Of a DNA stretch of 32,982 nt, positions 7,064 through 14,435 are shown one piece after another (positions within the stretch are counted from its first letter, which is position 1; every line of letters begins with the position of its first letter). The notes beneath the pieces are model-generated. The model saw only the letters and a program-made list of their open reading frames with translations, was not told the origin of the DNA and made no database searches. The DNA comes from Pseudomonadota bacterium (GTDB lineage: Bacteria > Pseudomonadota > Gammaproteobacteria > Burkholderiales > Burkholderiaceae). The DNA lies in contig CAUJJP010000064.1 in the NCBI GenBank assembly GCA_963205525.1, positions 1 to 32,982 of the forward strand, given 5' to 3'. A program made the translations under genes and the position numbers.

Positions 7064-8848
7064 TCAGTGCGGCGCCACATCCACGAAGCGCCAGAGCTCG
7101 CGCATGAAGGGGTGGCGCAGGTAGTTTTGAGTCCAGGGTTGGACGAGGTCGCTGATGACGCGGTGCATGTGGACCTTGAACGGCATGTAGGCGACGAGCA
7201 TGTTCTTCGCCTCGCGCATCAGTGCCTCGCGCTCGGGGCCGTCGGGCAGGCGCTGCTGACGGCGGAACAGCTCGTCGAAGGCCGGCAGGCTGAAGCGCGG
7301 GTCGTTGGACTCGGCGGCGTTGGGGCTGTAGGCGATGCCGAGGAAGAAGCCGCCGTCGGGCGAGTTGGCGGCCCAGGAATAGCCCCACATCTGCAGGGTG
7401 CCGGCGCGCGTCTTCTTCAGCAGCTCGGACCAGGTGGCGATCTCGAAGTCGATGCGCAGCCCCACCGCGGCGAGCTGGCGGCGCAGCAGGTCGTTGGCGC
7501 TGCGCGAGCGCTGGTCGGCGAGCGAGGCCATGCGCAGGCGCAGCGGCTGGCCGTCGGGCAGCTCGCGCCAGCCGTCGCCGTTGCGGTCGGCATAGCCGTA
7601 GAGGTCCAGCAGCGCCTTCGCGCGCGCCGGGTCGTACTGGCTCATCTCGCTCACATAGCCCGGGTCGTAGCCCGAGGTGTAGGGCGGGACGGTGCTCTGC
7701 GCCGGCATGCCGCTGCCGCCGAAGACCTGGCGGATGTAGGCCAGCGGATCCTGCGCGAGTCCGATCGCGCGCCGCAGCGCCACCTTCTCGGGCGTGTAGC
7801 CGCCGACCACCGGGTCTTCCATGAAGAAGAAGCTCATCACCATGTCGGCCTGCTGCTGGCGCTGCAGCCGCACGCCGCGCTGCGCCAGAAAGGGCGCGAG
7901 CTCGCCGTTGGGCACCGCCAGCGGCACGTAGGGACCGGGCACGGCGAGCAGCTCGTAGCTGCCGTTCAGAAAGCTCAGCCAGCGCGGCTGGTCTTCCTCC
8001 ACGATGTCCACGTGGACCTCGTCGACCAGCGGCAGCGGCCGGTCCTTCAGCGCCGCGGCGATGCGCTGCAGCTCGGGGTCCGGCCCCGGCGTGCCGCGGT
8101 AGACCACGCGCCGGTAGCTCGGCGAGCGCTCGAGCTCGATGCGCGAGGCGCGCCGCCAGTGCTTGAGCCGGAAGGCGCCGGTGCCCACCGGGTGGGCGCC
8201 GATCTCGCGCCCGTAGTGCTCGACCACCTCGCGCGCCACCGCGCCCATGATCTGGGCGTCGGCGAAGCGGTAGATGAAGCGCGGGTCGTCGTCGCCCAGG
8301 GTGATGCGAAAGCGGTAGCGATCCAGCGCCCTTACCCCTTGCACCGGGGTGTCGTAGTCGAACGGGCGGCGCTCCTTGAGCGCGCGCTCGCGCAGCTCGG
8401 ACAGGCCCGGCAGCCGCGCCTGCTCGTACAGGTAGAGGTCGCCGGAGTTGTACTGCGGGTCGTAGAAGCGCTTGATGCTGTAGACGTAGTCCTCGGCCAC
8501 CAGCTCGCGGCGCACGCCGCGGAAGGCGGGGTCGTCCTGGAAGAAGATGCCGGGCTGCAGCTGCACCGTGAAGCTGCGCCCGTCGGCCGAGACCTCGGGC
8601 ATCGCAGCGGCGGTGTTGGGCAGCAGGGCCACCGGCCGCGCCAGGTAGTCGAAGCACAGCGGCGCTTCCAGGATGTGCTGGATCAGGGTGCCGGAGTAGA
8701 AGTCGCTGTTCGTCTGCGGCGGGTCGAAGGTCGATTCCGGCGCCGGAAACGCCACCCGCAGCACCTTCCTGGGCGCCGCGGCGTGCAGCAGGCCGCCCGG
8801 CCAGGCGGCGCCGGCAAGCTGCAGCAGGGTTCGACGTGGCAGTCTCAT
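7064..8848 (-). CDS. ABC transporter solute-binding protein, family 5 (array member 1, subgroup A)
   Basis: This 594-residue periplasmic binding protein belongs to the oligopeptide/dipeptide family. The N-terminus PRRTLLQLAG is a twin-arginine-like signal, unlike the ordinary Sec-type signals of the four other members. Conserved landmarks include FFQDDPAF, REVVEHYG, HPVGTGAFRL, EEDQPRWLSFLNG, PVVGGYTPEKVALRRAIG and DRNGDGW. It ends FVDVAPH. It shares PNTA, FQDDPAF and the GLSELR region with member 5 but not members 2-4, so I place it in subgroup A. ATG 8848 overlaps the preceding gene's TGA (ATGA), and no strong Shine-Dalgarno is present, so translational coupling is likely. It is the last gene of the array. 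Ligand unknown. Confidence 0.9.
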   Translation of the reverse strand: MRLPRRTLLQLAGAAWPGGLLHAAAPRKVLRVAFPAPESTFDPPQTNSDFYSGTLIQHILEAPLCFDYLARPVALLPNTAAAMPEVSADGRSFTVQLQPGIFFQDDPAFRGVRRELVAEDYVYSIKRFYDPQYNSGDLYLYEQARLPGLSELRERALKERRPFDYDTPVQGVRALDRYRFRITLGDDDPRFIYRFADAQIMGAVAREVVEHYGREIGAHPVGTGAFRLKHWRRASRIELERSPSYRRVVYRGTPGPDPELQRIAAALKDRPLPLVDEVHVDIVEEDQPRWLSFLNGSYELLAVPGPYVPLAVPNGELAPFLAQRGVRLQRQQQADMVMSFFFMEDPVVGGYTPEKVALRRAIGLAQDPLAYIRQVFGGSGMPAQSTVPPYTSGYDPGYVSEMSQYDPARAKALLDLYGYADRNGDGWRELPDGQPLRLRMASLADQRSRSANDLLRRQLAAVGLRIDFEIATWSELLKKTRAGTLQMWGYSWAANSPDGGFFLGIAYSPNAAESNDPRFSLPAFDELFRRQQRLPDGPEREALMREAKNMLVAYMPFKVHMHRVISDLVQPWTQNYLRHPFMRELWRFVDVAPH

Positions 8849-10725
8849 GGGGTCTCGATGTCGACCAGGTGCCACCAGTCCTGCCAGAACAGCGGGCGCC
8901 GGTAGCCGATCAGGCCAGGTTGCGCGAGGTCGGTGACGACGCGGTGCAGCAGGGTCTTGTAGGGCGCGTAGGCCAGGCCCAGGCGCTGCGCCTGGCGCAT
9001 CAGCGCCAGTCTCTCGGCGCCGTCGGGCAGGCCTTCCATGCGCCGGTACAAGGCGTCGAAGGCAGGCAGCGCAAAGCGCGCCATGTTCTGGCCGCCGATC
9101 TCGGCGCCGTGGTAGCGCGCCAGCGAGGGCTGGCCGTCGGGGGAGGCGGCCGAACCGCCGACGCGCCAGATCTGGTACTGGCCGGTGCGCGCCGCCTTCA
9201 GGTTCTCCGGCCACTTGGCGCTGCGGTAGCGCAGCCGCAGGCCGACCGCGGCCAGGTTCTTCGCCCGCAGATCGTCCAGCGTGCGCGACTGGTTGTCGGG
9301 CTGGGTCAGCATCTCCAGCCGCAGCGGGCTGCCGTCCGGGCGCTCGCGCCAGCCGTCGCCGTCGCGGTCCAGCCAGCCGTAGAGGTCCAGCAGCGCCTTC
9401 GCGCGCGCCGGATCAAAGTCGCCCATCTCGCTCTTGAAGGCCGGGTCGTAGCCGCTGGTGTGCGGCAGCAGGCTGGACTGCGCCGGCACCGCCTGGCCGC
9501 GCCAGACCACCGCGATCTCGCGCGGCACGTCCAGCGCCAGCCCGATGGCGCGGCGCAGCGCCACCTGGGCCGGCGCCAGCCCGCCGACCACCGGGTCCTG
9601 CATGTTGAAGACGACGAAGAAGACGTCCGGCCGCACCAGCGACCAGCCCTGCACGCCCTTGCGCGCGAGGTGTGGCGCGACGCGACCGCCCGGCATCGCG
9701 AGCTCGATGAAGGGGGCCGGCATCTGCTCGATGAGGTCGTGCTGGCCCTGCAGAAAGCTCAGCCAGCGCGGTTGCTCCTCCTCGATGATGCTGATCTCCA
9801 CCCGGTCCACCAGCGGCACGCGGCGCCCGGCCAGGCGCGCAGCGATGGCCTGGCCCTCGGCGTCGTCGGGGGCGGGGTCGGCGTCGTAGAAGCGCTCGCG
9901 GTAACCGGGGTTGCGCTCCAGCACGATGAGCGAGCTGCGCCGCCACTGCACGAGCCGGAACGGGCCGGTGCCCACCGGGTGGGCGGCGATGTCGGCGCCG
10001 TAGCGCTCGACGACCTCGCGCGCGACGGCGCCGAACAGGTCGCCGGTGGCCAGCGTGTGCAAGAAGCGCGGGCGCGGTTCGGTGAGCCGAAAGCGCAGCG
10101 TGTAGCGGTCCAGCGCCTGCAGGCCGGCGATCGGGCGCTCGTAGTCGAACGCCTGCCCTGCCTGCAGTGCCAGCTCGCGCAGCGCCGCCAGTCCCTCTAT
10201 CCCCTGCTGCGCCAGGGTGGTCCAGGCCGGGCTCTTGCTGGCCGGATCGGCGAAGCGCTTGAAGCTGTAGACGAAGTCCTGCGCCACCAGCTCGCGCCGC
10301 CGGCCGCCGAAGGCCGGGTCCTCGGCGAAGAAGATGCCGGGGCGCAGTCGCACCGTCCAGACGCGATGGTCGGCGCTGATTTCCGGCATGGCGGTGGCGG
10401 TCAGCGGCTCGATCTTCGCCGGCCGCGCCAGGTGGTCGTAGCCGTACAGGCCCTCGAAGATGTGCGGGGTGACGGTGCGCGAGTAGATGTCGATCAGCTG
10501 CGCGGGGTCGAAGCCGGTCTCGGCGACGCGAAAGGCGTAGCGCAGCACCTTCGGGGGCCGGGCCGGCGCCGTGGCGGGCGTCGCGGATGGCAGCGTGGAC
10601 GGCGCTGCGGATGGCGCCGTGGATGGCACCGTGGATGGCGCCGTGGAAGACGCCCTGCTGGCACCTGCCGGCGCCAGCTGGGCGGCCGCCGCAGCCGCGA
10701 GCGCTCGAATCAGCAGCCTGGGCAT
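8845..10725 (-). CDS. ABC transporter solute-binding protein, family 5 (array member 2, subgroup B)
   Basis: This 626-residue peptide-type binding protein is the longest of the five. A Sec-like signal (LLIRALAAAAAAQLAPAG) is followed by an unusual linker of six STxP-like tetrapeptides encoded by 12-bp tandem repeats. The mature domain then starts at KVLRYAFRVAETGFDP. Subgroup B landmarks are YDHLARPAKIEPLTA, FFAEDPAF, ERNPGYRERFYDADPAPDD, LDRDGDGWRE and the C-terminal FWQDWWHLVDIE. It begins 15 bases after the TAG of member 3 and its TGA overlaps the ATG of member 1. It presumably delivers ligand to the divergently encoded permeases; that link is inferred from position. Confidence 0.9.
   Translation of the reverse strand: MPRLLIRALAAAAAAQLAPAGASRASSTAPSTVPSTAPSAAPSTLPSATPATAPARPPKVLRYAFRVAETGFDPAQLIDIYSRTVTPHIFEGLYGYDHLARPAKIEPLTATAMPEISADHRVWTVRLRPGIFFAEDPAFGGRRRELVAQDFVYSFKRFADPASKSPAWTTLAQQGIEGLAALRELALQAGQAFDYERPIAGLQALDRYTLRFRLTEPRPRFLHTLATGDLFGAVAREVVERYGADIAAHPVGTGPFRLVQWRRSSLIVLERNPGYRERFYDADPAPDDAEGQAIAARLAGRRVPLVDRVEISIIEEEQPRWLSFLQGQHDLIEQMPAPFIELAMPGGRVAPHLARKGVQGWSLVRPDVFFVVFNMQDPVVGGLAPAQVALRRAIGLALDVPREIAVVWRGQAVPAQSSLLPHTSGYDPAFKSEMGDFDPARAKALLDLYGWLDRDGDGWRERPDGSPLRLEMLTQPDNQSRTLDDLRAKNLAAVGLRLRYRSAKWPENLKAARTGQYQIWRVGGSAASPDGQPSLARYHGAEIGGQNMARFALPAFDALYRRMEGLPDGAERLALMRQAQRLGLAYAPYKTLLHRVVTDLAQPGLIGYRRPLFWQDWWHLVDIETP
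10583..10654. repeat. Six 12-bp tandem repeats coding an STxP linker
   Basis: Six units close to GTGGATGGCGCC (plus-strand sense) run without gaps from 10583 to 10654. Read on the minus strand they encode six four-residue units such as STAP, STVP and SAAP, between the signal peptide and mature domain of binding protein 2. The 12-bp period keeps the frame, so copy number could change without breaking the gene. Confidence 0.85.
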
Positions 10726-10740
10726 GCGCTTGCCGGCCGT

Positions 10741-12582
10741 CTAGCGCGCCGCCTGCATCCCCGCGTCCAGGTCCACCATGTGCCACCACTCGCTCCAGAA
10801 CGGCGGCCGCCGGTAGCCGATCAGCCAGGGGTACCAGAGATCGGTGCTGATGCGGTGCACGGTGGGCTTGTAGGGCAGGTAGGCGGCGCCTATCTTCTTG
10901 GCCTGCAGGAACAAGGCCTCGCGCTCGGGGCCGTCGGGCAGTTGCGACAGGCGGTCGAACAAGGCGTCGAACTCGGGCCGCTTGAAGCGCGCCAGGTTCT
11001 GGCCGCCCGCCTGCGGGCCGTGCAGCCTGAACAGCGCACTCTGGCCGTCGTTGCCGGCCGCCGACGAACCCAGGGCCCAGATCTGCAGCTTGCCGGCACG
11101 CGCCTTCTTCAGCTGCTCGGGCCACTGCGCGGTCTCGAACTCGACCTTCAGCCCCACCGCCTGCAGGTTCTTGCGGAACAGCTCGTCGAACTGGCGGTAG
11201 AGCTGCTCGGGCTGGGTCGCCTTCTTCAGCCGCAGCGGCTTGCCGTCCGGCAGCTCGCGCCAGCCGTCGCCGTCGCGGTCCAGGTAGCCGTAGAGGTCGA
11301 GCAAGGCGTTCGCGCGCGCCGGATCAAAGTCGCCCGACTCGCTCTTGAACTCGGGGTCGTAGCCGGTGGTGAAGGGAACGATGTTGGACTGCGCCGGGAT
11401 CGCCTGCCCGCGGCGCACGATGCGGATCTCGCGCTCGGTGTCCATCGCCAGCCCGATCGCGCGCCGCAGCGCCACCTTCTCGGGCGTGTAGCCGCCGACC
11501 ACCGGGTCCTCCATGTTGAAGTAGGTGATCGCGATGTCGGGGTTGACGGTCTGGCGGCCCTGGATGCCGCGCCGCGCGAGGTTGGGCGCCACCGTGCCGC
11601 CCGGCATCGCCTGGCTGACGAAGTTGCCCGGCACCGCGCCGACCTTGGACACCAGGGCGTCGAGCTCGCCGTTGAGAAAGCTCAGCCACAGCGGCTGGTC
11701 TTCCTCGATCACCGAGATCTGCACCTCGTCGACGATGGGCAGGCGCTTGCCGCGCAGCGCGGCGGCGATCGCCTGGCCCTCGGCGTCGTCGGGCGCGGGG
11801 TCGGCGTCGTAGAAGCGCTCGCGGTAGCCGGGGTTGCGTTCGAGCACGATCTGCGAGCTGCGGCGCCAGCGCTTGAGGCGAAACGGCCCGGTGCCCACCG
11901 GGTGTTCGCCGATCTTCTCGCCGTAGTGCTCGACCACCTCGCGCGCCACCGCCCCCAGGATGTCGGACGCCGCCAGGGCATTGAGAAATCGCGGGTTGGG
12001 GTCGTCGAGGCGGAACTGCAGGGTGTAGCGGTCCAGCGTGCGCAGGCCGGCGGGCTCGCGCTCGTAGTCGAACGGCGTCTTCGCGTCCAGGTGCTGCTGG
12101 CGCTTGGCCGCCAGGCCGGCGATCTTCAGGCTCGCGATGTAGGTCCAGAGCTCGGCGCGGTTGGCGGGGTCGGCGGCGCGCAGGAAGGAGTAGACGTAGT
12201 CGCGCGCGGTCAGCTCGCGCCGCACGCCCTGGAAGGCGGAGTCGTCGGCGAAGAAGATGCCGGGGCGCACGCGCACGGTCCAGACCCGGAAGTCGGGCGA
12301 GACCTCGGGCAGGGCGGCGGCGGTCAGGGGCTCGATCTTCGCCGGCCGCGCCAGGTGGTCGTACTGGTACAGGGCCTCGAAGATGTGCGGCGTGATGGTG
12401 CGCGAATACAGGTCCGAGATCTGCACCGGGTCGAAGCTGGTCTCGGCGGTGTTGAAGGCCAGCCTGAGCACCTTGGCGGGGGCCGTGGGCTGCGCGCTGG
12501 CGGCGGGCTGCGCCCCCAGCGCCGCCAGCGCCGGCAGCACCAGCACCGCGCCCCGCAGCGTGTCGGCCAGGCGGCGCGTCAC
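10741..12582 (-). CDS. ABC transporter solute-binding protein, family 5 (array member 3, subgroup B)
   Basis: This 613-residue binding protein starts at GTG 12582, which overlaps the TGA of member 4 as GTGA. The frame stays open upstream, but this start gives a proper signal peptide (TRRLADTLRGAVLVLPALAALG, cleavage near QPAASAQ). Landmarks are VLRLAFNTAETSFDP, YDHLARPAKIEPLTA, FFADDSAF, ERNPGYRERFYDADPAPDD, EEDQPLWLSFLNG, LDRDGDGWRE and FWSEWWHMVDLD. Motifs place it with members 2 and 4. It differs in the helix around WTYIASLKIAGLAAKR, which may tune the ligand pocket. It is a periplasmic receptor, probably for peptides; ligand unknown. Confidence 0.9.
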   Translation of the reverse strand: MTRRLADTLRGAVLVLPALAALGAQPAASAQPTAPAKVLRLAFNTAETSFDPVQISDLYSRTITPHIFEALYQYDHLARPAKIEPLTAAALPEVSPDFRVWTVRVRPGIFFADDSAFQGVRRELTARDYVYSFLRAADPANRAELWTYIASLKIAGLAAKRQQHLDAKTPFDYEREPAGLRTLDRYTLQFRLDDPNPRFLNALAASDILGAVAREVVEHYGEKIGEHPVGTGPFRLKRWRRSSQIVLERNPGYRERFYDADPAPDDAEGQAIAAALRGKRLPIVDEVQISVIEEDQPLWLSFLNGELDALVSKVGAVPGNFVSQAMPGGTVAPNLARRGIQGRQTVNPDIAITYFNMEDPVVGGYTPEKVALRRAIGLAMDTEREIRIVRRGQAIPAQSNIVPFTTGYDPEFKSESGDFDPARANALLDLYGYLDRDGDGWRELPDGKPLRLKKATQPEQLYRQFDELFRKNLQAVGLKVEFETAQWPEQLKKARAGKLQIWALGSSAAGNDGQSALFRLHGPQAGGQNLARFKRPEFDALFDRLSQLPDGPEREALFLQAKKIGAAYLPYKPTVHRISTDLWYPWLIGYRRPPFWSEWWHMVDLDAGMQAAR

Positions 12583-14435
12583 GGCGTGGCCTCGCGCCGC
12601 ACGTCCACCAGGTGCCACCACTCGTTCCAGAACAGCGGCCGGCGGTAGCCGATCAGGTGCGCGTAGGCCAGGGTGTTGGCGTAGCGGTGCAGCATCGACT
12701 TGTAGGGCATGAGGGCGGTGCCGATCAGCTTGGCACGCAGGAACAGCGCGTCGCGCTCGGCGCCGTCCGGCATGGCCGCCACCTGCTCGTAGATGCGGTC
12801 GATCTCGGGGTTGCGAAAGCGCGCGAAGTTCTGGCCGGTGCCGATCTGCTGGCTGTAGTAGGACTGCAAGGTGTCCAGCCCGTCCGGGCTCGCCGCCGAG
12901 CCGCCGAGCATCCACATCTGCAGCTTGCCGGCGTAGGCGGCCTTGAGCTGCTCCGACCACTGGCCGGTGAAGTGGGTGAGGCGGATGCCGACGGCGTTGA
13001 AGTCCTTCTGCATCGCCTCGTCGAACTGGCGGCTGAACTGGTCGGGCTGGGTCGCCACCTCCAGCGTCAGCGCGCTGCCGTCGGGGCGCTCGCGAAAGCC
13101 GTCGCCGTCGCGGTCCAGCCAGCCGTAGAGGTCCAGCAGCGCCTTCGCGCGCGCCGGATCAAAGTCGCCCATCTCGCTCTTGAAGGCCGGGTCGTAGCCG
13201 CTGGTGTGGGGGATGAACAGCGACTGCGCGGGGATGCCCTGGCCGCGGTACAGGCGGTTGATGAGCTTGGGCACGTCCATCGCCAGCGACATCGCGCGCC
13301 GCAGCGCCACCTGGGCCGGCGTGTAGCCGCCGACCACCGGGTCGTCCATGTTGAAGTAGAGGTAGACGCCGTCGGCGTTCAGCGAGCGGTAGTGGCGGAT
13401 GCCCTTCTTCGCCAGGTTGGGCGCGAGCCGGTTGTTCGGGATCGCCTGCGGGATCGCCACCGAGGGGATGCCCGAGATGTCCAGGCTGCCGTTCAGAAAG
13501 CTCAGCCAGCGCGGCTGCTCCTCGGAGATGATGCTCACCTCCACGCGGTCGACGATGGGCAGGCGCAGGCCCTGCATCTGCTTCAGGATGGCCTGCCCCT
13601 CGGCGTCGTCGGTGGCAGGGTGGGCGTCGTAGTGGCGCTCGCGGTAGTCGGGATTGCGCTCCAGCACGATCAGCGAGCCGCGCCGCCACTGCGCGAGCCG
13701 GAACGGCCCGGTGCCCACCGGGTGGGCGATGATGTCGTCGCCGTAGTGTTCGACCACCTCGCGCGCGACGGCGCCGAACACGTCGCCGCCGGCCAGCAGC
13801 TGCAGCAGGCGCGGGCGCGGCGCCTCCAGCGTGATCTGCAGCGTGTAGCGGTCGGTGGCGCGCAGGCCGGGGATCTCGCGCTCGTAGTCGAACGCGGTCT
13901 TCGCCGCCACCGCCTCGTCGCGCAGCGCGTTCAGGCCGACGACGCCGATGTCCTGCAGCACCGATCCGATCGGGCTCTTGTTGGCCGGATCCATGATGCG
14001 CTTGAGGCTGTAGACGTAGTCCGCGGCGACCAGCTCGCGCCTGCGACCCTGGAAAGCCGGGTCGTCGGCGAAGAAGATGCCAGGCTGGATGCGTATCGTC
14101 CACTGGCGGAAGTCGGCCGAGACCTCGGGCATGCCGGCGGCGGTGAGCGGCTTGATCAGGAAGGGGCGCGCGAGGTGGTCGTACTCGTACAGGCCCTCGA
14201 AGATGTGCGGCGTGACGGTGCGCGAGTACAGGTCCGAGATCTTCGCCGGGTCCAGCCCGGTGATCGCCTGGTTGAAGGCCACGCGCAGCACCTTGGGCGG
14301 GGTGGCGGCGACGGCTGCTGCGGCGCCCAGCGTGGCGGCACTGGCCAGGGCGGCGGTGATGGCCAGGCGAGCGGCCAGGCGAACGGCCAGATGGGCGGCC
14401 AGATGAGCGCCAAATCTCGATGGAGGAGTCTTCAT
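12579..14435 (-). CDS. ABC transporter solute-binding protein, family 5 (array member 4, subgroup B)
   Basis: This 618-residue binding protein has a signal peptide whose n-region is built from four 12-bp repeats (HLA/RLA pattern), followed by a hydrophobic core ending at AAVAA. The mature part starts at KVLRVAFNQAITGLDP. Landmarks are YDHLARPFLIKPLTA, FFADDPAF, ERNPDYRERHYDAHPATDD, EEQPRWLSFLNG, LDRDGDGFRE and FWNEWWHLVDV. ATG 14435 overlaps the TGA of member 5 (ATGA) without an obvious Shine-Dalgarno, so coupled translation is likely. It belongs with members 2 and 3 and is the first B-type gene in transcription order. Confidence 0.9.
   Translation of the reverse strand: MKTPPSRFGAHLAAHLAVRLAARLAITAALASAATLGAAAAVAATPPKVLRVAFNQAITGLDPAKISDLYSRTVTPHIFEGLYEYDHLARPFLIKPLTAAGMPEVSADFRQWTIRIQPGIFFADDPAFQGRRRELVAADYVYSLKRIMDPANKSPIGSVLQDIGVVGLNALRDEAVAAKTAFDYEREIPGLRATDRYTLQITLEAPRPRLLQLLAGGDVFGAVAREVVEHYGDDIIAHPVGTGPFRLAQWRRGSLIVLERNPDYRERHYDAHPATDDAEGQAILKQMQGLRLPIVDRVEVSIISEEQPRWLSFLNGSLDISGIPSVAIPQAIPNNRLAPNLAKKGIRHYRSLNADGVYLYFNMDDPVVGGYTPAQVALRRAMSLAMDVPKLINRLYRGQGIPAQSLFIPHTSGYDPAFKSEMGDFDPARAKALLDLYGWLDRDGDGFRERPDGSALTLEVATQPDQFSRQFDEAMQKDFNAVGIRLTHFTGQWSEQLKAAYAGKLQMWMLGGSAASPDGLDTLQSYYSQQIGTGQNFARFRNPEIDRIYEQVAAMPDGAERDALFLRAKLIGTALMPYKSMLHRYANTLAYAHLIGYRRPLFWNEWWHLVDVRREATP
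14361..14408. repeat. Four 12-bp tandem repeats in a signal peptide
   Basis: Four units of GGCCAG(G/A)(C/T)G(A/G)(G/A)C lie at 14361-14372, 14373-14384, 14385-14396 and 14397-14408. On the minus strand they encode repeated HLA/RLA residues in the n-region of the signal peptide of binding protein 4. Frame is kept by the 12-bp period. Confidence 0.8.

Noticed and set aside
8836..12648. A 1270-codon stop-free plus-strand frame opposite the binding-protein genes
   Set aside because: It is antisense to three clear genes, has an arginine/valine/histidine-rich composition with no motifs, and results from GC-rich codon bias.
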